Shown piece after piece: positions 1-8,991 of a DNA stretch of 64,000 nt. The position numbers were made by a program, and so were the translations under genes. The stretch is from positions 1,116,001 to 1,180,000 of the forward strand of contig NZ_SJSA01000001.1 in assembly GCF_004766125.1 (NCBI RefSeq), written 5' to 3'. Position 1 is the stretch's first letter. The number at the start of each line of letters is the position of its first letter. This stretch comes from Duncaniella freteri (GTDB lineage: Bacteria; Bacteroidota; Bacteroidia; Bacteroidales; Muribaculaceae). The notes beneath the pieces were generated by a model. The model was not told the origin of the DNA and did no database searches. It saw only the letters and a list, made by a program, of their open reading frames with translations.

Positions 1-2079
1 ACGGTGATGGCAATAATCCTTGTGACTCCACTGCTGCTCAACCGCCTGAAAATACCTCATGTAATCGGGCTTATCATAGCAGGTATCGCAGTGGGGCCCT
101 ACGGATTCGCCTTGCTGGACCGAGACATGAGCTTCGAAGTGTTCGGTCAGGTGGGAATCCTTTACCTCATGTTTCTTGCCGGCATAGAGATTGACATGTA
201 CCACCTGAAGAAGAATCTTCCCAAGGGGCTTGTATTCGGGGCATTCACTTTCTTTATACCTCTGATCCTCGGAGCCGTCGCAGCCATTGCCATACTTGGC
301 ATGAGGCTGCCTGAGGCAACATTGCTGGCATCTATGTTTGCCGCACACACACTGCTTGCCTACCCGATAGTAGCACGTTTCGGAGTCACACGCTCTCCGG
401 CGGTCATCATAGCCATTGCCGGCACAATCGTAGCCGTGCTCGGCTCGCTCATTGTACTTGCTGGAGTGGTGGGAGTAGTCCGCGACGGCTCGGTAAGCTC
501 ATTGCTGAGAGTACTGATATCGCTCGTAGTGTACTGCGCTGTGATATATTATGTCTACCCAAGGCTCACACGCTACTTCTTCAAGAAGTACCACGATGGC
601 ATCCAACAGTTCATCTACATAATGGTGATGGTGTTCTTTGCTGCAGCCGTCGCATCATGGATAGGGCTTGAAGGGGTGTTCGGAGCGTTCTTTGCAGGAC
701 TTGTGCTCAACAGTTTCATACCCGGACGATCCACACTTATGGGACGGCTTGAATTCGTAGGCAATGCCATCTTCATCCCCTATTTCCTGATAGGAGTGGG
801 AATGCTTATCGACGTCAATGTGATCACCCACGGATGGGACACCCTCTACATTGCTGCTGTGATGTCGGCAGTGGCAATGTTCACCAAATGGCTTGCCGCC
901 ATGGTGACCCAACGGCTTTTCGGCCTGACCCCGGTGGACCGTTCCATAATGTATCAGCTCACCAATGCCCACACAGCCGTGGCTCTCGCCGTGGTGATGA
1001 TAGGCTATCGTATGGGGCTCTTCGGGGTAGAGATCCTCAACGGCACGGTGGTGATGATACTCGTCACATGTTCGGTGTCATCAGTGGGCACAGCCCGCGC
1101 GGCATCCAAACTTAAAGTACAGATGCTCAAACAAGCCGATGAAGAGCTTTCCAAGGATGAGTCAAGCACACGCCCGCGCACCCTTATTGCAGTATCGAAT
1201 CCACTCACAGCCCCGGGTATTGTGGATCTCGCGCTCGCCATGCGATTTCCCGATTCATCCATACCGGGAGACTTCTATGCCCTGCATGTGAGAAATGATA
1301 ACTCGGCATCGGCACGCTCAATAAGCCGCAACTCACTTGACGTGGCCGAACGCGCTGCCGCATCAGTAGAAGTATCGCTGACCCCCATAGAGCGTTACGA
1401 CCTCAACATCATCACCGGCGTGCTCAACACTATGGAGGAGCGCGACATCACGGAGGTGATCATCGGACTTCACCGACGCAACGCGCTTCTCGACACATTC
1501 CTCGGAGACAAGATAGAACGTCTGCTCCAAAGCACCAACCGCATGCTGGTGATCACCCGCTGCTTCAACCCTCTGTCTACGATGCGCAAGATGGTGGTGT
1601 CACTCCCTAAGAACGCCCAGTTCGAGACCGGATTCCGCCGCTGGGCTCAGGCAATAGGCAACCTCGGGCGGCACATAGGGTGCAAAGTCGAGTTCTGGTG
1701 TGAGCACTCCAGCATCCCCATGATACGCACCGTGCTGTCACAAGCCAAGATCGAGATCCCGATGAGCTTTGACAATGTGGAGAGCTTTGATGATTTCGTG
1801 GTGAAATCCAAGGACATCGACGATGATGACCTGCTCGTTGTGGTAAGCTCCCGAAGAGCCGCAGTATCCTTTGAAAGCGACATGGACGCCATGCCCGAAT
1901 TTCTGCACAGATACTTCTCCAATACAAACCTGATAGTGCTCTACCCAAGCCAGTTCGGCACCGAAGCACCTATGACCATGGCAGAGACCATGGCTACCGA
2001 TATGGCAGCAACCCCATCAAGCATATACCTATGGGCCATGCACATACTGCGCTATCTGTCGGGCAAAGGACGAAAATAA
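1..2079 (+). CDS. Cation/proton antiporter, Kef/NhaS type (5' end cut by window)
   Basis: Integral inner-membrane monovalent cation:H+ antiporter of the CPA2 family. The first ~385 residues form about a dozen hydrophobic helices, with family-like stretches near the start (LNRLKIPHVIGLIIAGIAVG) and the FAGIEID-like helix LAGIEIDMYHLKKN. A soluble C-terminal half (from about residue 400) resembles two tandem universal-stress-protein-like nucleotide-binding folds, the usual regulatory tail of this family in Bacteroidetes. The reading frame is open to the first base, and homologues normally have some 10-20 more N-terminal residues, so the true start lies upstream of the window. The gene ends 110 bp before the phosphosugar mutase, which has its own promoter. 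Family call firm; the transported ion (Na+ or K+) cannot be read from sequence. Confidence 0.88.
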   Translation, partial: TVMAIILVTPLLLNRLKIPHVIGLIIAGIAVGPYGFALLDRDMSFEVFGQVGILYLMFLAGIEIDMYHLKKNLPKGLVFGAFTFFIPLILGAVAAIAILGMRLPEATLLASMFAAHTLLAYPIVARFGVTRSPAVIIAIAGTIVAVLGSLIVLAGVVGVVRDGSVSSLLRVLISLVVYCAVIYYVYPRLTRYFFKKYHDGIQQFIYIMVMVFFAAAVASWIGLEGVFGAFFAGLVLNSFIPGRSTLMGRLEFVGNAIFIPYFLIGVGMLIDVNVITHGWDTLYIAAVMSAVAMFTKWLAAMVTQRLFGLTPVDRSIMYQLTNAHTAVALAVVMIGYRMGLFGVEILNGTVVMILVTCSVSSVGTARAASKLKVQMLKQADEELSKDESSTRPRTLIAVSNPLTAPGIVDLALAMRFPDSSIPGDFYALHVRNDNSASARSISRNSLDVAERAAASVEVSLTPIERYDLNIITGVLNTMEERDITEVIIGLHRRNALLDTFLGDKIERLLQSTNRMLVITRCFNPLSTMRKMVVSLPKNAQFETGFRRWAQAIGNLGRHIGCKVEFWCEHSSIPMIRTVLSQAKIEIPMSFDNVESFDDFVVKSKDIDDDDLLVVVSSRRAAVSFESDMDAMPEFLHRYFSNTNLIVLYPSQFGTEAPMTMAETMATDMAATPSSIYLWAMHILRYLSGKGRK

Positions 2080-2080
2080 T

Positions 2081-2112
2081 TTTGCTTTTTTGAAGCAAAA
2101 GGTTTACCTTTG
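2081..2112 (+). promoter_or_regulatory. Bacteroidetes-type promoter of the phosphosugar mutase
   Basis: TTTG at 2081-2084, a 20-bp spacer, then TACCTTTG at 2105-2112. This is a perfect match to the Bacteroidetes housekeeping consensus TTTG-N19-21-TAnnTTTG. Expected transcription start is about 2118, giving a leader of about 70 nt. The -33 box overlaps a small inverted repeat (TTTTGCTT / AAGCAAAA) just after the antiporter stop. Confidence 0.75.
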
Positions 2113-2189
2113 CTATTGGGTGTATCATACGCACTAAACATCAGGATCTAATTACAATAAATAATCATAATAATTTACCTTACAACGAT

Positions 2190-3935
2190 ATGGAAAACGA
2201 CCAGTTGTTACAGGAGGTCACCGCGAAAGCCAATGTCTGGCTGGGCGAAGGATACGACGCAGAGACCCGCGCAGAGGTTCAGCGTATGCTTGACGCGGAC
2301 GACAAGACCGACCTCATCGAATGCTTCTACCGCGATCTCGAATTCGGGACCGGCGGTCTACGCGGCATAATGGGCGCAGGCTCCAACCGCATGAACATAT
2401 ACACTGTAGGCGCGGCCACCCAGGGGCTTGCCAACTACCTTAAGGAAGCGTTCAAGGACCTTCCGGAGATCAGTGTTGCCGTAGGCCACGACGTGCGCAA
2501 CAACTCACGCAAATATGCCGAAATTGTTGCCGACATCTTCTCTGCCAACGGAATCAAGGTATATCTGTTCGACAGCTTCCGCCCTACTCCGGAGCTCTCT
2601 TTCGCAATCCGTCACTTCGGATGCCAGAGCGGCGTGAACATCACCGCATCACACAACCCCAAGATCTACAACGGATACAAGGCATATTGGGAGGACGGCG
2701 CACAGATCATCGCCCCCCACGACGTCAACATCATTGACCACGTGAACCGCATCAAGGATGTGAGCGAGATCAAGTTTGAAGGCGACAAATCAAAGATCCA
2801 GATAATTGGAGCCGAAGTCGATCAGGTATATCTCGACAAGATAAAGGGTCTTTCACTCAGCCCCGATGTGATCGAACGTCACAAAGACCTCAAGATTGTC
2901 TACACCCCCATCCACGGCACAGGCGTAGAACTCATCCCCGCCTCCATCAGAAACTACGGATTCTCCGATACCATCCATGTACCTGAACAGGACATCCCGA
3001 GCGGCGATTTCCCCACTGTAGAGTCACCCAACCCCGAGGTCCCCTCGGCAATGGCACTCGCCATCGCGAAAGCCAAGGAAGTGGGAGCCGACATTGTTCT
3101 CGCATCCGATCCCGACGCCGACCGCATAGGCTGTGTGATACGCGACAATAACGGTGAATATGTGCTGCTCAACGGCAACCAGATATGCATGATACTTCTT
3201 TACTACATCATCTCCCGCAACAAGGAGCTCGGGCTCATCAAGGGTAATGAATTCGTGGTAAAGACCATTGTCACCACCGAGACAATAAAGAGCATATGCG
3301 ACGCCAACAATGTGAGGATGTTTGACTGCTACACCGGCTTCAAATGGATTGCAGCCGTGATGCGCGACAACGAGGATGTGCTCCGCTACATAGGAGGCGG
3401 CGAAGAGAGCTACGGATTCCTCGCCGAGACATTCGTGCGCGACAAGGACGCTGTATCGGCATGCTCACTCATGGCAGAGGCATGTGCTTGGGCCAAGGAC
3501 AAAGGCATGGACTTCCAGGGAATGCTTGCCGACATCTACAAGACCTACGGCTTCAGCCTCGAAGTAGGCATATCAGTGGTACGTCCCGGCAAGAGCGGAG
3601 CCGAGGAGATACAGGCACTCATGAAACAGTTCCGCGAGAACCCGCCCAAGTCGCTTGCAGGAAGCCCTGTAGAGGTTGTCAAGGATTATCTGTCGCTTAA
3701 CGCAACCCACGCCGACGGAACAGTAGAGAAGCTTGACTTCCCCACCACATCCAACGTGCTACAGTACTTCACCGCCGACGGTTCAAAGGTGTCAGTGCGC
3801 CCCTCAGGCACAGAACCAAAAATCAAGTTCTACATGGAGGTACGCGTGCCTATGGCCAATGTCGAGGACTACAATGCATGCTCCAAATCTGCCAAGGCTA
3901 AAGTCGAGGCTCTTAAGAAAGATCTCGGAATCTAA
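2190..3935 (+). CDS. Phospho-sugar mutase (phosphoglucomutase/phosphomannomutase)
   Basis: Cytoplasmic alpha-D-phosphohexomutase that moves phosphate between C1 and C6 of glucose (or mannose), linking glycolysis to nucleotide-sugar and glycan synthesis. All four family motifs are present. The active-site loop TASHNPKIYNGYK carries phospho-Ser at residue 154. The Mg2+ loop DPDADRIG lies near residue 307. The sugar-specificity loop is GGEESYGF. The C-terminal phosphate-binding loop is RPSGTEPKIKFY. Length (581 aa) fits the PgcA-like long form common in Bacteroidetes and Firmicutes. The ATG start fits a leader of about 70 nt from the promoter at 2081. A terminator follows at 3949, so it is likely monocistronic. 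Whether glucose or mannose phosphate is preferred is not readable. Confidence 0.93.
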   Translation: MENDQLLQEVTAKANVWLGEGYDAETRAEVQRMLDADDKTDLIECFYRDLEFGTGGLRGIMGAGSNRMNIYTVGAATQGLANYLKEAFKDLPEISVAVGHDVRNNSRKYAEIVADIFSANGIKVYLFDSFRPTPELSFAIRHFGCQSGVNITASHNPKIYNGYKAYWEDGAQIIAPHDVNIIDHVNRIKDVSEIKFEGDKSKIQIIGAEVDQVYLDKIKGLSLSPDVIERHKDLKIVYTPIHGTGVELIPASIRNYGFSDTIHVPEQDIPSGDFPTVESPNPEVPSAMALAIAKAKEVGADIVLASDPDADRIGCVIRDNNGEYVLLNGNQICMILLYYIISRNKELGLIKGNEFVVKTIVTTETIKSICDANNVRMFDCYTGFKWIAAVMRDNEDVLRYIGGGEESYGFLAETFVRDKDAVSACSLMAEACAWAKDKGMDFQGMLADIYKTYGFSLEVGISVVRPGKSGAEEIQALMKQFRENPPKSLAGSPVEVVKDYLSLNATHADGTVEKLDFPTTSNVLQYFTADGSKVSVRPSGTEPKIKFYMEVRVPMANVEDYNACSKSAKAKVEALKKDLGI

Positions 3936-3948
3936 TTTGACATCATGA

Positions 3949-3993
3949 AGTGAAGAGGCTGTGTCATACCCGCGATGGCACACCCTCCTCACT
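3949..3993 (+). terminator. Imperfect hairpin terminator after the phosphosugar mutase
   Basis: Two 19-nt arms (3949-3967 and 3975-3993) pair with three mismatches around a 7-nt loop, followed by TTTCTGCTTTTT. It lies 13 bp after the mutase stop and argues against placing the dtd start upstream at 3975, inside the stem. Confidence 0.6.
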
Positions 3994-4028
3994 TTCTGCT
4001 TTTTCCACCCTTCCACTCCATTAAGATC

Positions 4029-4481
4029 ATGAGACTCGTTATCCAGCGAGTGAGCCGAGCATCGGTCACCATAGGCACAGAGCTCCGCAGCAGTATAGGC
4101 GCGGGGCTCATGGTGCTCGTAGGGGTAGCCGAAGGTGACAATCCCGATGATGCCAGATGGCTCGCAGCAAAGACTGTGGCAATGAGGATTTTCCCTGACG
4201 ACAAAGGGGTGATGAACCGCTCCGTAATTGACTGCGGCGGCGACATACTTGCCGTGAGCCAATTCACGCTCAACGCATCCACACGCAAGGGGAACCGTCC
4301 CAGCTACATACATGCGGCAGGTCACGACCTCGCCGTACCGCTCTACGAACTTTACTGCTCGGAATGCTCACGCCTTACAGGAAAAGAAACTGCAACAGGA
4401 GTATTCGGAGCCGACATGCAGGTCGAACTCATCAACGACGGACCGGTGACCATTATAATAGACTCAAAACTACGAGAATAG
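4029..4481 (+). CDS. dtd: D-aminoacyl-tRNA deacylase
   Basis: Hydrolyses D-amino acids (and mischarged glycine) from tRNA, a chirality proofreading step in translation. The product is 150 aa, the normal length, beginning MRLVIQRVSRASVTIG. It contains the catalytic SQFTL motif and the C-terminal NDGPVTI (Gly-cisPro) motif, which together form the substrate pocket across the dimer. An in-frame ATG at 3975 would put the start inside the preceding terminator stem, and the extra 18 residues do not look like the family, so 4029 is preferred. It is the first gene of a tight operon; the next gene starts 3 bp after its stop. Confidence 0.95.
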   Translation: MRLVIQRVSRASVTIGTELRSSIGAGLMVLVGVAEGDNPDDARWLAAKTVAMRIFPDDKGVMNRSVIDCGGDILAVSQFTLNASTRKGNRPSYIHAAGHDLAVPLYELYCSECSRLTGKETATGVFGADMQVELINDGPVTIIIDSKLRE

Positions 4482-4484
4482 CAC

Positions 4485-4850
4485 ATGGCTTGCCCTACAA
4501 CAGAGACTCACATATCCCCAACTCTCTCAGAGATACAGGAAATAGTGGACCAATGGATCCGCTCAACCGGCGGAGGGTATTTCTCACCGCTCACAAATGC
4601 CGTCATACTCGCAGAGGAGACCGGAGAAGTGGCGCGCGTAATGGCCCGGAAATATGGCGACCAAAAAGCAAAGCCGGGAGACAAGAGCAATCTTGCCGAC
4701 GAGCTTGCCGATCTGCTTTGGGTGCTCACGGCAATAGCCAATCAGACAGGCATCAGCCTCACAGAAGCCTTTGCCGCCAATATCGCCAAAAAGAATACCA
4801 GGGACAGCCAACGATTCAAGGGTACAGAGCGTTTAACAATTGAAAAATAA
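4485..4850 (+). CDS. MazG-like nucleotide pyrophosphohydrolase
   Basis: Small all-alpha NTP pyrophosphohydrolase of the MazG superfamily (121 aa), which hydrolyses (d)NTPs to NMP and pyrophosphate for pool cleaning. The metal-binding helices show the EExxE...ExxD signature: AEETGEVARVMARKYGD, then ADELADLLWVLTAIANQ. Placement between dtd and deoC, with 3- and 7-bp gaps, is an arrangement I recall from other Bacteroidetes and suggests a quality-control or nucleotide-salvage operon. Exact substrate is unknown. Confidence 0.88.
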   Translation: MACPTTETHISPTLSEIQEIVDQWIRSTGGGYFSPLTNAVILAEETGEVARVMARKYGDQKAKPGDKSNLADELADLLWVLTAIANQTGISLTEAFAANIAKKNTRDSQRFKGTERLTIEK

Positions 4851-4857
4851 TTGAATT

Positions 4858-5742
4858 ATGGATAAATATAATCAGGCTATAGCTGAATCACAGGTAATCA
4901 CCGACGACACTCTTGTCGCCGCTAAAGTCAACGAGATCCTTGAGAAACATCTTGAGGAGAACCGCAAGCCGGAAGTGCTGCGCCACCTCTTCAACACCAT
5001 CGATCTCACCACGCTGAAATCAACTGACTCGCAGCAGTCCGTAGCCGACTTTACCGAGAGAGTGAACGCCTTTGAAGAGGAGCACGGAGATCTCCCCAAT
5101 GTCGCCGCGATATGCGTATACCCCAACTTTGTGCCCATTGTTCGCACTGTGCTGGACGTCAGTTCGGTCGATATTGCAGCCGTAGCAGGATGCTTCCCCT
5201 CAGCTCAAAGCTTCATAGAGGTGAAAGTTGCAGAAATCGCACTCGCTGTCGAGGCAGGAGCCGACGAAATAGATATCGTATTCCCCATGGGAGATTACTA
5301 CGACAAGGACTACGAGGAGGTCGCTGACCAGATATCAGAAATGAAACATGCTTGCCGCGAATCTCTTCTAAAAGTCATCCTTGAGACAGGAGCATTGAAA
5401 AACGCTCTCGACATACGCAACGCATCAGTGCTGAGCCTATACTCCGGAGCTGACTTCCTAAAGACATCCACAGGCAAGGAATATCCAGGAGCATCACTCG
5501 AAGCCGCCTACGTAATGTGCCAGTGTATTAAGGAATACTATGCAAAGACACAGCGTATGGTAGGCTTCAAGGTTGCCGGAGGCGTATCCACAACCGATGA
5601 TGCCCTCAAATACTACACCATAGTCAAGGAAGTGCTCGGAGAGAAGTGGGCCGACACCAACGAATATTTCCGTATCGGAGCATCACGCCTTGCCAACAAT
5701 CTCCTGACCGATATCCTCGGAAAAGAGACTAAATTCTTTTAA
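4858..5742 (+). CDS. deoC: Deoxyribose-phosphate aldolase
   Basis: Class I aldolase that cleaves 2-deoxyribose-5-phosphate to glyceraldehyde-3-phosphate and acetaldehyde, the last step of deoxynucleoside catabolism. The Schiff-base lysine is Lys202 in DFLKTSTGKEYPG. The supporting lysine/glutamate motif KVILETG (Lys172, Glu176) and a third lysine in GFKVAGGV are present. At 294 aa it is longer than the ~220-aa short form; the extra ~60 N-terminal residues resemble other long DeoC proteins. It is third gene of the dtd operon, 7 bp after the MazG-like gene and 4 bp before the next. Confidence 0.95.
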   Translation: MDKYNQAIAESQVITDDTLVAAKVNEILEKHLEENRKPEVLRHLFNTIDLTTLKSTDSQQSVADFTERVNAFEEEHGDLPNVAAICVYPNFVPIVRTVLDVSSVDIAAVAGCFPSAQSFIEVKVAEIALAVEAGADEIDIVFPMGDYYDKDYEEVADQISEMKHACRESLLKVILETGALKNALDIRNASVLSLYSGADFLKTSTGKEYPGASLEAAYVMCQCIKEYYAKTQRMVGFKVAGGVSTTDDALKYYTIVKEVLGEKWADTNEYFRIGASRLANNLLTDILGKETKFF

Positions 5743-5746
5743 TTAA

Positions 5747-6241
5747 ATGAAATACTGGATCATCATCAATGACACCCGTCTGGGTCCGATGGATCTGGAG
5801 CAACTCATCGCCACACCGGGATTCGGTCCTGAATCCCCGGTGTGGAGGGAGGGGCTTCCCGATTGGGTATCGGCACGCAATCTGCCGGAACTTGCAGACA
5901 GGTTCACGCAGCCGGTGCAGCATGCCTACAATCAGTTCAGACAACAGCAACAATACTGGCAACAGCCCACATACGCTCCGGGGATGCCTCAACCGGCACC
6001 ACAGGAACCTATGCCGTCCACTTATCTGGCATGGGCCATCCTCTCCACCATATGCTGCTGCATCCCGACTGGCGTCATAGCCATAATATACGCCTCCCGG
6101 GTAAGCCCGCTATACATACGAGGCGACATATATGGGTCGCGCAGAGCTTCCGAAAAGGCAGCACTGTGGACGATAATATCTTTCGTTGCAGGATTGATAT
6201 GGACCCCATTCTCCATTATATGGTCGCTCCTGACAATGTGA
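5747..6241 (+). CDS. GYF_2 (DUF4339) domain membrane protein with CD225-like region
   Basis: 164 aa. The first ~50 residues match the GYF_2 fold (MKYWIIINDTRLGPMDLEQL, then ESPVWREGLPDWVSARNLPEL), thought to bind proline-rich peptides. A Gln/Pro-rich linker follows (about residues 60-88). The C-terminal half has two hydrophobic helices with AWAILSTICCCIPTGVIAIIYAS and a basic loop, the pattern of CD225/dispanin-like (DUF4234/TM2-like) membrane proteins. Function unknown; the architecture suggests a membrane-tethered adaptor. It overlaps the next gene. Confidence 0.78.
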   Translation: MKYWIIINDTRLGPMDLEQLIATPGFGPESPVWREGLPDWVSARNLPELADRFTQPVQHAYNQFRQQQQYWQQPTYAPGMPQPAPQEPMPSTYLAWAILSTICCCIPTGVIAIIYASRVSPLYIRGDIYGSRRASEKAALWTIISFVAGLIWTPFSIIWSLLTM

Positions 6242-6606
6242 GAAACCGCATACTCTTAGTCCTTGCCATAACGGCGGCACTTGCAGCAGGCACCGCCTAT
6301 TATCTCATAGAGCCAAGCTCAGGCTTATATCCCCGGTGCATGTTCCACCAACTCACCGGACTTTACTGTCCGGGGTGCGGATCACAGCGTGCCATACATG
6401 CCATGCTCCACGGAAACTGGTCTCAGGCATGGAGCTACAACGCTATCCTTCCTTTTGAGATAGTGTTCGTAGCCATAATCGCTGTGGCATGGCGACTCCG
6501 CGACAGATATCCGCGACTGCACGGAATCCTGAACTCAAGGATTGTGATAATATCATTTCTCATCACCATAATAGGCTGGACCATCATACGCAATATACAA
6601 TTCTAA
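6199..6606 (+). CDS. DUF2752 small membrane protein
   Basis: 135 aa if started at ATG 6199 (MDPILHYMV); an alternative ATG at 6220 gives 128 aa, and both overlap the end of the GYF_2 gene. The DUF2752 hallmark is clear: a helix, then CMFHQLTGLYCPGCGSQRA with the CPxCG motif, then two further hydrophobic helices. Biochemical role unknown. Its constant association with GYF_2/CD225-type proteins, seen here as an overlapping gene pair, suggests that the two act together in the membrane. Confidence 0.82.
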   Translation: MDPILHYMVAPDNVRNRILLVLAITAALAAGTAYYLIEPSSGLYPRCMFHQLTGLYCPGCGSQRAIHAMLHGNWSQAWSYNAILPFEIVFVAIIAVAWRLRDRYPRLHGILNSRIVIISFLITIIGWTIIRNIQF

Positions 6607-6614
6607 AGGATTAT

Positions 6615-8678
6615 ATGAACTCTCTTACCAGGCGAAAACTCTCTCTGCGCGCACTGCTGTTTGTTGCGGCAGTGACACTTATAGTATATTTTCTTCCCCG
6701 GACCGACAAGAACCATTTCATCTATGAGGTGAACCGTCCATGGAGCTACGCACTGCTCACAGCCCCATTCGACATACCGGTGCATCTCGACTCGGCGAGC
6801 GTGGCTCTGCTAAAGGACAGCATAGACACTAATTTCGAACCGGTATACGTACGTGACCTTGCTGCCGAAAAAACCCTCATCTCCGACTACACTCTGCGCC
6901 TGAACTCTACACAGGGACTGAACATTACCCCTGCACAGAGGAATCAGATAATCAAAGCCATACGCGACATCTACGACAACGGCATCGTGGACCGCGACAC
7001 ATATCAACGTATCTCGGGAGGCAACCTACCGGCTGTAAGATTCGTCCACGACAATGTGGCGATCTCCATGCCCACTCACAACTATCTGTCAGCCTTCCGG
7101 GCATACGAACATCTCGACAGCACCCTGCGCGACCGGGACGTGAGGGTGGCCCTCACAGCTACACGCCTGTCCGATATGCTGCAACCCAACATATATCTCG
7201 ACACCGTGACCACCAAACGTCTGCTTGAGGAGGCATATCAGAAGGCAATGGCACCGGTGGGTGTTATACAGCAGGGTGAACGCATCATCGACAAGGGGGA
7301 TATCGTAAATATCCGCCTCGCTACAATCCTTGACACCTATGAGGAGATGATCGAGGACCGTGGAGACGGAAAGATCTCACAGAACCACTACCCCATGGCG
7401 GGGCAGATACTCTACATGGTGATAATATTCTGTGCCATATACGCCTATCTCTACTTCTTCCGTCCCGACTATTTCGATGACGACCGCACAGTGGTGTTCC
7501 TCATATCGCTCATCACCATCTTCACCCTCTTCTCGTTTGCAATGCAGGCAACATTCAGGTCGGGACTATACATATCGCCATTCACCATAGTCCCCATACT
7601 TGTGCTGGTGTTCCTTGACTCCCGCACAGCCTACTTCACACACCTTATTGTGGTACTTGCCTGCGTCATCATCTCGGCATATCCACTTGAGTTCGTGTTC
7701 CTACAGTTCATAGCCGGCATAGTTGCCATAGACTCGCTCAAGGACCTGTCACGCCGCAGCCAGCTGATACGCACGGCAGCATTCATATTCGTGGCATATT
7801 CCCTATGCTATATCTCCATAGAAGTCATGCAGACAGGCTCATTCTCAAAGCTCCAGGGACGCACATTCGGCTGCTTCGGGATAAATGCCATACTCATATC
7901 ATTCAGCTATGTGCTTATGTTCCTGGCTGAGAGAGTTTTCGGATTCACATCACGCGTGACGCTCGTAGAGCTTGCCGACACCAACAACCCTCTGCTCCGC
8001 GAACTGTCCGAAGAATGCCCCGGCACCTTCAATCACTCAATGTCCGTGAGCAACCTCGCATCGGCCGCCGCTCAAGCCATAGGGGCAAACGTACAGATGG
8101 TACGTACAGGCGCACTGTACCACGACATAGGCAAGATCAAGAATCCGGCATTCTTCACCGAGAACCAGCACGGCATAAACCCTCACGACGCCCTTGACCC
8201 CATACAGAGTGCAAGAGTGGTGACCGGACATGTGCGCGACGGACTAATGATGGCTGAGAAGGCAAAACTTCCTGACAAGATACGCGATTTCATAGTGGAA
8301 CATCACGGCGCAGGAAAAGCCAAATACTTCTACAACACATACTGCAACACACACGAAGGGGAAAATGTAGATGCCGCCCCCTTCACTTATCCAGGACCAA
8401 ACCCTCAGAGCCGCGAGACATCCCTGCTGATGATGGCCGATGCCGTGGAAGCAGCATCCCGGTCAATGAGGGAGCATACCCCTGAAGCGATATCCGCATT
8501 GGTCAACAAGATCATAGACAGCCAGATCGCAGATGGGCTTCACAATGAATCGCCACTATCATTCCGCGACGTGCAGGCTGTCAAGGAGTCCTTCATACAG
8601 CGGCTGCGCACAATGTATCATTCCAGAATCTCATATCCGGAACTTAAAAAGAATATGGAGCAGCAGAAGTCGGAATAA
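6615..8678 (+). CDS. 7TM receptor with HD phosphohydrolase domain (PgpH-like)
   Basis: 687 aa from ATG 6615. One N-terminal transmembrane helix is followed by a ~240-residue extracytoplasmic 7TMR-HDED region, seven hydrophobic helices (about residues 265-450), and a cytoplasmic HD domain with FNHSMSVSNLA, YHDIGKIKNP and the downstream IVEHHGAG histidine motif. Family members of this layout (PgpH) hydrolyse cyclic di-AMP to pApA. That activity is the family expectation, not shown here. The start was chosen because the preceding 42 in-frame residues lie inside the DUF2752 gene and look like a shadow; ATG 6615 is 8 bp after that stop. Last gene of the dtd operon. Confidence 0.9.
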   Translation: MNSLTRRKLSLRALLFVAAVTLIVYFLPRTDKNHFIYEVNRPWSYALLTAPFDIPVHLDSASVALLKDSIDTNFEPVYVRDLAAEKTLISDYTLRLNSTQGLNITPAQRNQIIKAIRDIYDNGIVDRDTYQRISGGNLPAVRFVHDNVAISMPTHNYLSAFRAYEHLDSTLRDRDVRVALTATRLSDMLQPNIYLDTVTTKRLLEEAYQKAMAPVGVIQQGERIIDKGDIVNIRLATILDTYEEMIEDRGDGKISQNHYPMAGQILYMVIIFCAIYAYLYFFRPDYFDDDRTVVFLISLITIFTLFSFAMQATFRSGLYISPFTIVPILVLVFLDSRTAYFTHLIVVLACVIISAYPLEFVFLQFIAGIVAIDSLKDLSRRSQLIRTAAFIFVAYSLCYISIEVMQTGSFSKLQGRTFGCFGINAILISFSYVLMFLAERVFGFTSRVTLVELADTNNPLLRELSEECPGTFNHSMSVSNLASAAAQAIGANVQMVRTGALYHDIGKIKNPAFFTENQHGINPHDALDPIQSARVVTGHVRDGLMMAEKAKLPDKIRDFIVEHHGAGKAKYFYNTYCNTHEGENVDAAPFTYPGPNPQSRETSLLMMADAVEAASRSMREHTPEAISALVNKIIDSQIADGLHNESPLSFRDVQAVKESFIQRLRTMYHSRISYPELKKNMEQQKSE

Positions 8679-8794
8679 CATCACACCTCCGCGCTCCATT
8701 ATGTCCTTGAAACAATTACTTTTGCCAACTTATCACATCATGTAACCGCATTTTTCAAATAGCAATATTATTTTGCAAATTAATAGCAAAATGT

Positions 8795-8825
8795 TTTGCG
8801 GATTCGCAAGTATTTAATAAATTTG
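8795..8825 (+). promoter_or_regulatory. Strong Bacteroidetes-type promoter with no ORF behind it
   Basis: TTTG at 8795-8798, a 19-bp spacer, then TAAATTTG at 8818-8825. This is a perfect consensus match. Predicted start is about 8831. The only thing downstream on this strand before the hairpin at 8901 is non-coding sequence; the next gene (mscS) is on the other strand. Confidence 0.65.
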
Positions 8826-8831
8826 CAGAAA

Positions 8832-8939
8832 TGATTAATATTTGAAATTACAGCTTAACATTGATGATTGGATATTAAATCTTATCCACACACTCTTTTT
8901 AAAACTCCTGCAAGCCGAGCGGCCCCGCGGGAGTTTTTT
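8832..8939 (+). ncRNA. Candidate small RNA (~108 nt)
   Basis: The stretch between a perfect promoter and a GC-rich hairpin with a T6 tail. It holds only 4-codon ORFs (ATG at 8831 and around 8863), so it should be non-coding. It resembles no RNA family I recognise. The 313-bp gap 8679-8991 otherwise contains AT-rich sequence and one 9-mer TTATCCACA (8882-8890). The boundaries are predicted from promoter and terminator only. Confidence 0.45.
8901..8939 (+). terminator. Hairpin terminator with T tail
   Basis: Stem arms 8901-8911 and 8927-8937 (one wobble position), with a small inner GCC/GGC stem in the loop, followed by a T run ending at 8939. The A-rich 5' side could also serve the minus strand, where mscS ends at 8992, but the T run favours plus-strand use. 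Confidence 0.65.
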
Positions 8940-8991
8940 CATAAATACACGATGGTTAATGCTGAATAAACCGGGCTGAAATGCCCGACAA

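Noticed and set aside
8882..8890. Perfect 9-mer TTATCCACA (DnaA-box type) near the candidate sRNA
   Set aside because: Only one copy in the gap, no cluster, no dnaA nearby; not enough for an origin.
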